DNA of 64,000 bases from JAFEDN01 sp963818985 (lineage in GTDB: Bacteria > Pseudomonadota > Gammaproteobacteria > Coxiellales > Coxiellaceae). The DNA is taken from the NCBI GenBank assembly GCA_963818985.1, contig CAWFUJ010000003.1, positions 4,047 through 68,046 of the forward strand, in the 5' to 3' direction. Each line of letters opens with the position of its first letter. Position 1 is the stretch's first letter. The notes beneath the pieces were generated by a model. The model was not told where the DNA came from. It made no database searches and saw only the letters and a list, made by a program, of their open reading frames with translations. The position numbers were made by a program, and so were the translations under genes. Shown piece by piece: positions 35,431 through 43,341 of the stretch.

Positions 35431-37623
35431 CTAATCAAACCCGGCGCACAGTTCTTCGCGGAAAACCTCGGGCAATACGTAATAACTCATGCCTAATACA
35501 GTGACTTTTTTGAATCCAGCTCGATAAAGCGTATTGGAATTTTGCGTTTCCCAGTCACTAAAGCGGGATTCGCCGTGCATTTCAAAGAATCGGCGGATTT
35601 GTGAAAGTATAGCTGATCGTTCCTGATTACCCGTGCCGCCCCGATATTCAATCCAGTCTTGAAAACAGCGCGAGGCGGCTTGTTCGGCTTCTCCCGTCAG
35701 CCAACCAGTAATTCCGTAATGCGTAGCCAGCTCGCCGCCAGCAGCAATCATTGCAAACCGCTCACAAACGCGATGAACTTGGCCACCGCAATGGCGTGGC
35801 CTATTTTTTTCGATAAATGATTGATAGTGATTTTTGATAGCAATGGATAGATTTGCCCATTCGCTGGGCTGGGTAATGCATTCTAAAAAAGATTGGGCGG
35901 CAATTCCGTAATAACGAGCCGTGGTCTCACTCAATAATTTGCTGAGTGCTGCGCCGGATGTTTGCCCGTGCAGGGTATCGAACAAGCCCAAACCTTGCTC
36001 GGCATCAGCGGGAATATCTACCAAGCGCACTGTTTGACCCGCTTTAGCTCTTTTGCCAGCTTCGCGAATGTGTTGCGCCAGCCCGACTTCACCCGCTGAT
36101 AAAAATAGTAATCTCCATTCTTGTCGAGCGCGCGTGGCGCCATTTTTTCCGGCGCGCGCTTTGCCACTGCCATTAGCCAGCATATAAGCAATTTCTCCAG
36201 CTTCTTTAGGGTCTACTTGTGCCAACTCATCTAACACCAATAAAGTATCGGAGCGCAGCGCGGCCAATGATTCAATGCCATTGGTCGTGGCGCGCCAACG
36301 TTGTAAATAATCCGGCGCACCGAACACGGAGGCTGCTACTTTCAGGGCAGTAGTTTTTCCAGTGCTGGACTCTCCTACAAAATGCAATCCGCCAGATTCA
36401 GCACCCGCCGGATGCAAGATTAAAGCGGCGAAGGCACAGGCAATCGCCAAAACCAGACGGGAATTTCCCGCGCAATGAGCCGCGACGTGTTTTTGCCAAT
36501 CGGTTAAATTTCCTGCTTGTTGATAATGGTTAGCAAGATTGTCTGACTGATAAATAATGGGTTCATGGGTTGTACCAATAGTGTGATCAGGGAATACAAA
36601 AACATTATGATACCAGCCGGTTTTAGTCACGCAGCGTGCGCGGGTATCTGGCTGGCTAATGGTGATATATTCCACCAATCTTTGCCGGGCTTTCATGCCA
36701 GAGGCAATTTGTAAACCCAATCGCAAAAGTTCGCCTCGTAGTTCTTCGCCGCTGCCTTTTAGCATTTCCATTGGCATTGCCCAGCGGTGCAATTGGCCGT
36801 CGGCATCGGTTAATTCTAATAATCGCCCCCAATTTTCCGAGGCTTTATCGCGCACTAATGCTTGAATATCCAGGCGCGAACATATCCAGCGTTTTTCGTC
36901 GCCGTCGTGGTAAAAGACGCCTTGATCATTGACAATAAATGGGTTTGACGATTTTGGAGATTTTTCAGAGAATGTTAATTGATTATTGCACTGTGCGAGT
37001 TGTGTAACAGGTTGAGCAGGTTCCTGCAATGATAATGCTGCAATATCCTCTGAAGTCGCGTGAGAATTCGCCAATAACCAATCTACGCAATCCCCTTTAG
37101 ATGGCAGATTCAAAGCGTTAACATTAATCCATTGCACTTTACAATTTAACTCGCGCAATGTTTCAGTAACAGCTTGAGCATACTGTAACCCTGCCTTATC
37201 GTTATCAGGCCAGATAATCACGTTTCGATTCGCCAGCGGTGTCCAATCTGCGGCGGCAGCACTGTCGGCGCTGCCAGAAGTAGTTGCAATGAGGTCAAGC
37301 TTAGTTAAGTGATCAGCACACCATTCCCCTTCAGTAATCCAGACAATGGCTTGGAAATTCTGCACAATAGCAGGTAAAAGATATAATGGTTTTTTACCGG
37401 AAAAATCAGGTTCACTCAACACAAACCGCTGATTATCCTTTTGATGCATGGGGCGAATCCATTTGGAATTTGTATTGGGGTTTTTTAAGCGCAACCGCCA
37501 ATACAGCGGTTTTTCGGTATGATCGCAATAAGTATGTAGTGCTTCGAGTTGATAACCTTTAGCGATAACTGTTTTGGCAAGCCGTTTGACGGCTGTTTGT
37601 GGTGTTTCATTCGGCATCGTCAT
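35431..37623 (-). CDS. DUF927-type primase/helicase of a P4-like satellite (C-terminus cut by an in-frame TAG)
   Basis: About 730 residues. A TOPRIM-like part (VWITEGEWCADHLTKL, VIIWPDNDKAGLQYA) precedes the DUF927 superfamily helicase with Walker A HFVGESSTGKTTALKVA and Walker B TLLVLDELAQVD. It would prime and unwind the element's DNA. I place the start at 37,621-37,623 (MTMPNETPQ), overlapping the CHC2 gene. After the TAG at 35,431-35,433 the same frame stays open to TAA at 35,287 with RVVTRSLLTEGWLEPGEHQT and LPDIGRSRCYVFL, which looks like the family's normal C-terminal domain. The TAG is thus probably a mutated or misread codon. Confidence 0.85.
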   Translation of the reverse strand: MTMPNETPQTAVKRLAKTVIAKGYQLEALHTYCDHTEKPLYWRLRLKNPNTNSKWIRPMHQKDNQRFVLSEPDFSGKKPLYLLPAIVQNFQAIVWITEGEWCADHLTKLDLIATTSGSADSAAAADWTPLANRNVIIWPDNDKAGLQYAQAVTETLRELNCKVQWINVNALNLPSKGDCVDWLLANSHATSEDIAALSLQEPAQPVTQLAQCNNQLTFSEKSPKSSNPFIVNDQGVFYHDGDEKRWICSRLDIQALVRDKASENWGRLLELTDADGQLHRWAMPMEMLKGSGEELRGELLRLGLQIASGMKARQRLVEYITISQPDTRARCVTKTGWYHNVFVFPDHTIGTTHEPIIYQSDNLANHYQQAGNLTDWQKHVAAHCAGNSRLVLAIACAFAALILHPAGAESGGLHFVGESSTGKTTALKVAASVFGAPDYLQRWRATTNGIESLAALRSDTLLVLDELAQVDPKEAGEIAYMLANGSGKARAGKNGATRARQEWRLLFLSAGEVGLAQHIREAGKRAKAGQTVRLVDIPADAEQGLGLFDTLHGQTSGAALSKLLSETTARYYGIAAQSFLECITQPSEWANLSIAIKNHYQSFIEKNRPRHCGGQVHRVCERFAMIAAGGELATHYGITGWLTGEAEQAASRCFQDWIEYRGGTGNQERSAILSQIRRFFEMHGESRFSDWETQNSNTLYRAGFKKVTVLGMSYYVLPEVFREELCAGFD

Positions 37624-37918
37624 ACTCCCATGCACCAAAGTAATTGACGGTTTCGATAAAAGAAAGATGATGGCGTTGTTGATGAAACGCGACAATATCG
37701 CCGCCTTTTTTACTGCAGCTAAAACAATGGAATCCACCAAAATCCAGATTAATGCGCAGGCTTGGTTGATTATCTTCGTGAAAGCAGCAATGTACGCTGA
37801 CCCAGCCGGACTTTGCCGGTAATCGCGGAAACACTAGCTGAAAATAGTTCACAGGTGCGGGTAAGCGCTCGGGATTGAATTGTCGCCGTCGTTGATAAAA
37901 GTAAGATCGCTGTTTCAT
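37607..37918 (-). CDS. CHC2 zinc-finger primase-like protein
   Basis: About 103 residues starting MKQRSYFYQRRRQFNPERL. The core VHCCFHEDNQPSLRINLDFG followed by GFHCFSCSKKGGDIVAF is the CHC2 zinc finger found at the N-terminus of DnaG-type primases. Separate CHC2 proteins next to DUF927 helicases are usual in such elements, where the two together replace a primase. I use the ATG at 37,918, because the longer frame to 38,008 runs through alpA. It overlaps the neighbours on both sides. Confidence 0.85.
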   Translation of the reverse strand: MKQRSYFYQRRRQFNPERLPAPVNYFQLVFPRLPAKSGWVSVHCCFHEDNQPSLRINLDFGGFHCFSCSKKGGDIVAFHQQRHHLSFIETVNYFGAWEYDDAE

Positions 37919-38208
37919 GACGGTCTCCTTTTGGTGGTGGCGTGTTGCACGGCTTCTTGTTGCTGGGCTTGAGTCGTCGATTGAAAGGCGGTGTGGCCTG
38001 CCAGCCATTCGCGAATATCTTTTTTGCGGTAACGCACCAGACGGCCAGTTTTAATAAATGGCACACCTGTGCCTATCCAGCGGTCACGCTCAATCAGGGC
38101 GATAGAGCAGCCCCGAATAGCGGCGACGGTTTCTTGGGAAAATAATGCGGAATCGGGAGCCAGTTCATATTCCCGCATCAAATCCAATCGTGATAGTTGA
38201 GTGTTCAT
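37915..38208 (-). CDS. AlpA-like helix-turn-helix regulator / excisionase
   Basis: A 97-residue protein. The MerR-like winged helix of AlpA/Xis proteins is seen in FSQETVAAIRGCSIALIERD, FIKTGRLVRYRKKDIREWLA. Such proteins regulate the integrase and help excision in P4-like and CP4-57-type elements. It has a good AGGAG ribosome site. Two identical palindromes (38,269 and 38,289) lie upstream and may be its operators. First gene of the alpA-CHC2-primase operon. Confidence 0.85.
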   Translation of the reverse strand: MNTQLSRLDLMREYELAPDSALFSQETVAAIRGCSIALIERDRWIGTGVPFIKTGRLVRYRKKDIREWLAGHTAFQSTTQAQQQEAVQHATTKRRPS

Positions 38209-38222
38209 ACATTTTTCTCCTG

Positions 38223-38300
38223 TTAATTAGTACTAACAGATAGGATGACTGAAAACTCAAGAGAGAGGTTGTAATTACAAAATCTCGTTTGTAATTACAA
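38223..38300 (-). promoter_or_regulatory. Twin palindromes and shared leader upstream of alpA
   Basis: TTGTAATTACAA occurs at 38,269-38,280 and again at 38,289-38,300, two perfect 12-bp palindromes two helical turns apart (20 bases). Closer to the gene, TTAGTACTAATTAACAGGAG resembles TTAGTGCTAATTAAGGAG in front of the gene at 39,010, suggesting a shared control motif for the element's two operons. Confidence 0.6.
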
Positions 38301-38302
38301 AA

Positions 38303-39010
38303 TTAAGTGGTGATTTCTTTGTTAATTTCTTCGTCCAATATTTCCAGGGCCGCAGTGATTTTGCGATCTAGGCTTTTTAGGCCGTCAACTTCCATGCCTA
38401 AAGAGTGGGCTTTCTCTATAATGTCTTTGGATACTTGGGAGGCATTGATTTTTTCTCCGCGCTGTTAGCGAGGACTGATTTTTTTAGAGCTATGCATATT
38501 GACCAGCAGACCAATGGTTTTTAGCAGGTTACGGCGTTCCCGATTCATCAAGGGGGATTCACGAGTAATCTGGTTAAAATCGGTTTTTGGGCGAATATCA
38601 GTGCTTTTTTTTGAAGATTCTTCTGGAATGCGCTCTAAAGATTCATTGGCAAGCTGTGCTGGTAAATCAATATAATCGTGTTGGTATATCGCTTTCATCA
38701 ATCCTTCTGGATAGCATAAATTATATTCCCACGTTAAGTTGTCTACCATTCCCGGTTCAATCAGATATAATGTTTTTCCCATTTTTCTTCTATAACCAGC
38801 TCGCAATTCATGATAAGTTTCCAGTACGTCTTTCAATTCGGCTGGAACCATCCCCGTGCTAAGTATCAAAGGTTCATATTCTAAGGGGTCGAGGTCATTT
38901 AAAAGAAACGCGGCTTGCTCGATAGTCCAAACCTTGGCTTTTGCCCACTCATGATAGTTTGGGCGTCTATTTTTATTCTCCCCCTTGGGTATATTCTCCT
39001 TAATTAGCAC
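38303..39010 (-). pseudogene. Integrative-element protein with a premature in-frame TAA, unknown function
   Basis: The first part (39,010-38,465, 181 residues) contains PNYHEWAKAKVWTIEQAAFL and LNDLDPLEYEPL, a pattern seen in hypothetical proteins of integrative elements. After the TAA at 38,465-38,467 the frame stays open for 53 more codons (INASQVSKDIIEKAHSLGME, VDGLKSLDRKITAALEIL), which fits as the natural C-terminal part. The start is uncertain: GTG at 39,010, or a later codon behind AAGGAG. Either the gene is dead or the stop is a base-call error. Confidence 0.55.
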
Positions 39011-39078
39011 TAATTATTATACTAAAGATTATCAAAGACAAAAAAGGTTATGTGGAGTACAACGGCTGGTGATGTTTA

Positions 39079-39916
39079 TTAATTGGTAATTACGTCGAGT
39101 TCTTCATTGATTTTATTTACCCAAGGGTTGCCGGGTAGTTTAGATATTAATTCACTTTTAACAATTTCCAATGCTTCCCTAAAAGCCCATCTTTCTGGAC
39201 TGACGATCAATTCAGAGGTATCAATCTGAAAATCTTGTTGAAGAGACTTTTCATAAAGATTTTTTTCGTAGAGAGCTCGGGTTATTACTTTGCCATCTTG
39301 TTGACAGTAGTGATTAAATATTTCAATGACGGTTTCGCAATGAATAGCTTTTTTATGGATGGCCACCCAGACATCAAAGAGGTCTCTGCCTTTGCGACGC
39401 TGGTAAAGGGGCGCGAAGTTTAGAACCCATTAATTCGTTAAGTTGATATATTTTTAATAAAGATTTTCCAGAAAACCATCCGCTGTTGACAGAAAATTCG
39501 TGAGAGATTAAATCAAGCACGTGGTAATGCTCAGTCGTATTTATCTCGATCTTAAGTTTCCCTTTTCTGTTTTCTTGTGTGAGGTATTGATAAATTAATT
39601 TAACGCCACGTTCTGTTAATTTTCGTTTTGGTTCACCCAGCCAATGATCTAGTGCTGCGCGGATGGCATTGATGGTTTGACCAATAGGGGCCGCTTTGAT
39701 TTGTACAAAATCAATATCTTCAGAATATCGTTCAGGCTGATTGAAGTAAATTTTATTTAAAGCCGTTCCGCCGCGAAATACTAGCGATTCCCGGATAATC
39801 GGTTGTTCATATAAATTCACTAATGCGCGACTGATTATTAAATCTTGTTCCACTTGATACAGTGGAATCCAGGGAACTTGTTGTCGCCATTCGTCTAAGT
39901 AAAAGTTTGCAATCAT
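39079..39916 (-). CDS. abiEii: AbiEii-type nucleotidyltransferase toxin, one frameshift
   Basis: The type IV toxin-antitoxin partner AbiEii/AbiGii, an NTase-fold protein. Motif I is VFRGGTALNKIYF, followed by the acidic pair in RYSEDIDFVQIKA. The frame breaks at the GGGG run 39,408-39,411. Removing one base gives GSKLRALYQRRKGRDLFDVW, the family's conserved motif, and leads into the 39,366-39,079 frame. The full length is about 279 residues. The start overlaps abiEi, as in other AbiE pairs. The family inhibits growth, probably by nucleotidylating tRNA, on phage infection. Confidence 0.87.
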
Positions 39917-40710
39917 ATATCACTCTCAACGGTTGTATTTTCAATAATTTTCCAGACTGGATGACGTCGGGGGTTTTCTTTGGCCATCAAATTTAAGCCG
40001 GGCATTAATGGGATATAGTTTACTCTTTTTTGGTTAATTAAATAACATCTTACGATGTCGGCGAGTTCTTGCGAACCTAGTGTTTCTAGTAAATAACCTA
40101 ATCTCTGTTTCCATGCTAGATCAGGTTGGGTATCCAGTAGGAGTGATAATTCTTTCGGTTGAATTTTTTCCTGTAGCTCTGCTAATACAGTGACAATATG
40201 ATTGAGTCCCCCTGAGCGATGGGGGTACAGTAATAAATCCATTGCGGTCACTTCCGGTGTGGAAATTTTCAAAATGCTTTTTTGGGTTGAGATTTTTTGC
40301 GTGGGGATATCAATGAGCGAATGCTTAGTAATAAATTGCACCCTGACTTTTCCACAGCGAATTTCTCGGCGCTTTTTTTCAGTGATGATTTGAAAAACTT
40401 GGGCAGCTTGGTGGGAGGCTTCATGATAAGCGGCGGCGGTTAGTAGTCCCGCATAGTAATTATCTTGCCAGTAATCCATTAAATAAGGTATGAAGTATTC
40501 GGGCGGTAGGCAGCCGTAACGTTGATATTCGGGTGTGACAATCACATAAAATCCTTTGGCTGGGCTGGCAATTTCTTGTCGTTTCTTGAGGTGTTCAATG
40601 GATAAAATGATATTTTTTCTGGATTTTTCCAGGCTCGCTTCAGCCTCATCCAGCGAGAAGCAGCAGCGACCGCGAGCTATTAAATTATTGAGATATTCAG
40701 TAAGCTTCAT
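39913..40710 (-). CDS. abiEi: AbiEi-type antitoxin / transcriptional repressor
   Basis: A 265-residue protein with an N-terminal winged helix (GRCCFSLDEAEASLEKSRKN) and the AbiEi C-terminal domain (GCLPPEYFIPYLMDYW, YYAGLLTAAAYHEASHQAAQ). It represses its own operon and counters AbiEii. I use the ATG at 40,710 (MKLTEYLN), eight codons inside the longest frame. Located between the integrase and the satellite's replication genes, where phage-defence cargo is common. Confidence 0.9.
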   Translation of the reverse strand: MKLTEYLNNLIARGRCCFSLDEAEASLEKSRKNIILSIEHLKKRQEIASPAKGFYVIVTPEYQRYGCLPPEYFIPYLMDYWQDNYYAGLLTAAAYHEASHQAAQVFQIITEKKRREIRCGKVRVQFITKHSLIDIPTQKISTQKSILKISTPEVTAMDLLLYPHRSGGLNHIVTVLAELQEKIQPKELSLLLDTQPDLAWKQRLGYLLETLGSQELADIVRCYLINQKRVNYIPLMPGLNLMAKENPRRHPVWKIIENTTVESDI

Positions 40711-40785
40711 AACAGTTATAGTAGCGCAAAACATCCTAAAAAGATATTAAATGCGACTGTATATGTAAAATTTATGTCTTCAAGG

Positions 40786-40814
40786 CAATTACGCCACGGC
40801 CTGTGGCGTAATTG
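40786..40814. terminator. Perfect 12-bp inverted repeat between integrase and abiEi
   Basis: CAATTACGCCAC, five bases, GTGGCGTAATTG. It lies 20 bases after the integrase stop and upstream of abiEi. No T-run follows, so it could end the integrase transcript weakly or serve as an operator for the AbiEi regulator. Confidence 0.55.
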
Positions 40815-40834
40815 GTAAATCTGGATAATTCTGA

Positions 40835-41887
40835 TTAAGCGGCTGTTGCAACCATGAAAAACTTTTGGACTCCGACAAATTTTAGTAAGCTATTGGCGAT
40901 TAACTGCATTGGTTTTCGTAATCTTTCTACGTCAGAAATGATATAACCAGCGGTCACATCATTAGTCATTTTAAGATTAATCAGACGTTTAACAGCATAT
41001 GCAGAAATATCTAAACTTTCAGCCATAGTAATAAAAGTACGGCGTAGGTCATGCATTGTAAAGTTCACGCCGGACGCCTGCGACACTTTGGCCATTTGTT
41101 TGCGTGGCTCAACGATATAACCACCTTTGCCGGTTCCGGGAAAAACATATTCGCTACTGCGATTTTGGTGGCGACGGGTCAGTAACTCGTCTAAAAAATC
41201 AGACAAGGGGAGGATATGAGGTTGATGATTTTTGGTGTCTGTAATTGTGAGCGTTTTTGCCTTTAAATCAATGTCGCTCCACTTCAGCGTAGCGGCTTCA
41301 TTGCGCCGCAATCCAGTAAATAAAGAGAGTAATAAATAATCTCTTAGTGTGGTATTTTCCAGCTTGATAACACCTTGGTACCAGGCGGCCAAGTCATGAG
41401 GTTTAATATAGGTTTGCCGCCGCTCAACTCGATACCACGCGCGGGTCTGAGATAATCTTTTGACGGGGTTATCAGAAATCAGGGAGTGGCCTTGAGCATC
41501 TTCATATTGTCCGGCGGCAAAATTAAATAACGCGCGCAGTAACCGCATGGCTAAATTGGCATAAGCATGACCTTGTTCTTCGCCTAACCGTGCATGAAGT
41601 TTGGCGACCTTATCTTTAGTGATGGCGAGCAGTGGCTTATTTTGCCATTCAGAGAAAACACAGGTCATCACTCGCCGGTAATCATAAAGGGTTCTGGGCT
41701 TTAATTCTTTACGGGCTTGGATATAATCTTGGAAGACTTGGCCGAGGGTTGTGGCGTGAAGCTCAATAGCCTGTTTCTCGGCGCGAGGGTCAATACCCGT
41801 AGCAATTTTGCCTAATAGTTTTTGTGCTTCTTTCCGGGCTTGTTCAACAGTGATTTCCCCATAACGGCCTAAGCGCAGGCCGATCAT
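40835..41887 (-). CDS. P4-type tyrosine integrase, lacking the usual N-terminus
   Basis: A 350-residue integrase. The core-binding region (VFQDYIQARKELKPRTLYDY) is followed by the catalytic domain with the Arg of FTGLRRNEAATLKWSDIDL, HDLRRTFITMAESL and the late Tyr in VTAGYIISD. P4-like integrases have about 55 more residues at the N-terminus (arm-type binding domain) before LRLGRYGEITVEQARKEA. Here the frame upstream is closed and no match is visible in other frames, so the gene is truncated or its start was replaced. Its activity is doubtful. Confidence 0.85.
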   Translation of the reverse strand: MIGLRLGRYGEITVEQARKEAQKLLGKIATGIDPRAEKQAIELHATTLGQVFQDYIQARKELKPRTLYDYRRVMTCVFSEWQNKPLLAITKDKVAKLHARLGEEQGHAYANLAMRLLRALFNFAAGQYEDAQGHSLISDNPVKRLSQTRAWYRVERRQTYIKPHDLAAWYQGVIKLENTTLRDYLLLSLFTGLRRNEAATLKWSDIDLKAKTLTITDTKNHQPHILPLSDFLDELLTRRHQNRSSEYVFPGTGKGGYIVEPRKQMAKVSQASGVNFTMHDLRRTFITMAESLDISAYAVKRLINLKMTNDVTAGYIISDVERLRKPMQLIANSLLKFVGVQKFFMVATAA

Positions 41888-42121
41888 TTCATGGAATTAT
41901 CTGTGGGCCTTGAGAAAAAGTCCCTGGCTCACAAAGCAGTATTTGTGGATAAAAATCTGGTAGCTTCCCCAAAGATTAAATCTGAAAAACAATATGATCT
42001 AGAAATATAATCTGTTTTTTTAAAAGTCGAAGGTGATTAGATATTTCTGCTATAATGCAACGTTATATTTATTACAAACTAATCCGAGCTCTGTAGCTTA
42101 TATGTATCCTGTGAGGCTAAT

Positions 42122-42745
42122 TTACGAGAGTGTTAATGTTCGTCTTTGTGAAACTCCTGTTAGAATATTTTGTATTTGTTGTATATTAGGCTGCCTCGGA
42201 GAATTCAACATTCGACTTAAGTTCAAAACAGAGTTAAAGAATCTGTATTGGTTGTGCAAATTAGAAAAATTTATGGAATTAAGTGTAGTCTGAAAAAACT
42301 TGGCATCAGATTGGGGCGTTATGGCTATCTGCTGATTTTTTAATTCAGTATGACATAAATTATTCTGGACGGGTGATACGGAAGATGTTGAGGTGAATTG
42401 CTTTTGATCTTGCACACCTTGCGCTATGGTCAGTCTATCTTGTAAAGGCGAGGAAGTGGGAACCGTTAGTTTTTTTTCAGGAGTAGTATTAGCCGTGTGG
42501 CGAATATGGTCCTGCATTTTTTTAACTAAATTTAACAAGTCTTTCGTCATTAATATACCTGTTGGCAAATAACGAATCACGACTAGTATTGATAGACTTG
42601 CGATTAAACCACCTCCTACTCCGTACCATAGACTTTTATCTGTTTTTCTATAATGATCGAAAGCTAAGTCTCGTAACGCAATTTCATTTTCTAATTCTAT
42701 CAATTCTTGGAGATTATAGTTGTATTCTGTCGAAAGATTTTTCAT
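42122..42745 (-). CDS. Hypothetical protein with one or two membrane helices
   Basis: A 207-residue protein. Residues 1-35 are charged and helical, followed by a hydrophobic segment (SLWYGVGGGLIASLSILVVI) and a Gln/Ser/Thr-rich tail without recognisable domains. GAGAT before the ATG serves as ribosome site. It is followed upstream by the gene at 42,773, whose membrane part also contains LWYGL and Gly-rich helices, so they may be related or act together. No function can be stated. Confidence 0.55.
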   Translation of the reverse strand: MKNLSTEYNYNLQELIELENEIALRDLAFDHYRKTDKSLWYGVGGGLIASLSILVVIRYLPTGILMTKDLLNLVKKMQDHIRHTANTTPEKKLTVPTSSPLQDRLTIAQGVQDQKQFTSTSSVSPVQNNLCHTELKNQQIAITPQSDAKFFQTTLNSINFSNLHNQYRFFNSVLNLSRMLNSPRQPNIQQIQNILTGVSQRRTLTLS

Positions 42746-42772
42746 AAAAATCTCCTTATGTTTTCAATTTGG

Positions 42773-43255
42773 TTAACGACCTGCGGATGGAGTAACTGAC
42801 TGCTTTATACCATTGTTTATAGTTTTTTTAGCTTCTCTATGCGCCCAAAATCCTCCTGCCAAACTTCCAGTGAATCCTCCACCGGCAGAAATTAATAGAC
42901 CTTTTAATAAGGTTAAACCGTACCATAGAGAAGTTAATCCAGAAACGGAAAATCCAACAACGCCGCCAGCAGTGGCTCCTTTCCAGGTAGCAGCATTGAG
43001 CAAATCTTCGGTTTGTTTATCTTGTCGGGCGCGATCAATTTTTGCCTTAATTACATCATAAGCAAATTCTATCTCTCTATCAAATTCTCTAGATAATTTA
43101 TCACGAAATTTCAGGTCATATTTTAATTGCTTCATATCGTCAAAAGATAGCTCACATATTGAATTTTTAAAAACGCTCGGCTCTTTTATCTCCAATAGTT
43201 CAGCTTTTTTAAGATTTAGTGGTGATATAACCACCTCAGTTCTAGACATATACAC
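42773..43255 (-). CDS. Hypothetical protein with glycine-zipper membrane helices
   Basis: A 160-residue protein. Residues 35-85 are helical and charged (DDMKQLKYDLKFRDKLSREF). The second half has glycine-zipper segments (GATAGGVVGFSVSGLTSLWY, GLLISAGGGFTGSLAGGFWA), which suggest one or two membrane-inserting helices like those of pore- or channel-forming proteins. It is the middle one of three minus-strand genes upstream of the LRR-ankyrin gene. Unknown family. Confidence 0.55.
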   Translation of the reverse strand: MYMSRTEVVISPLNLKKAELLEIKEPSVFKNSICELSFDDMKQLKYDLKFRDKLSREFDREIEFAYDVIKAKIDRARQDKQTEDLLNAATWKGATAGGVVGFSVSGLTSLWYGLTLLKGLLISAGGGFTGSLAGGFWAHREAKKTINNGIKQSVTPSAGR

Positions 43256-43341
43256 CTCACAAATTAACTAATAGCCTGATTTTTTTTTCATTAAAATATA
43301 GATTTAGTTTTAATGAAAAAAATCCTGTTCCACTTTTTCAT

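Noticed and set aside
35287..39010. Alternative genetic code (TAA/TAG read as Gln) in the satellite element
   Set aside because: Two in-frame stops fit it, but AbiE, the CHC2 gene and many neighbours end naturally at TAA or TGA, and the region has other sequence errors. Mutation or base-call error is simpler.
41893..42010. A 38-codon plus-strand frame (MELSVGLEKKSL...) upstream of the integrase
   Set aside because: Short, without ribosome site or known family; possibly part of a disrupted attachment-site gene, but nothing supports this.
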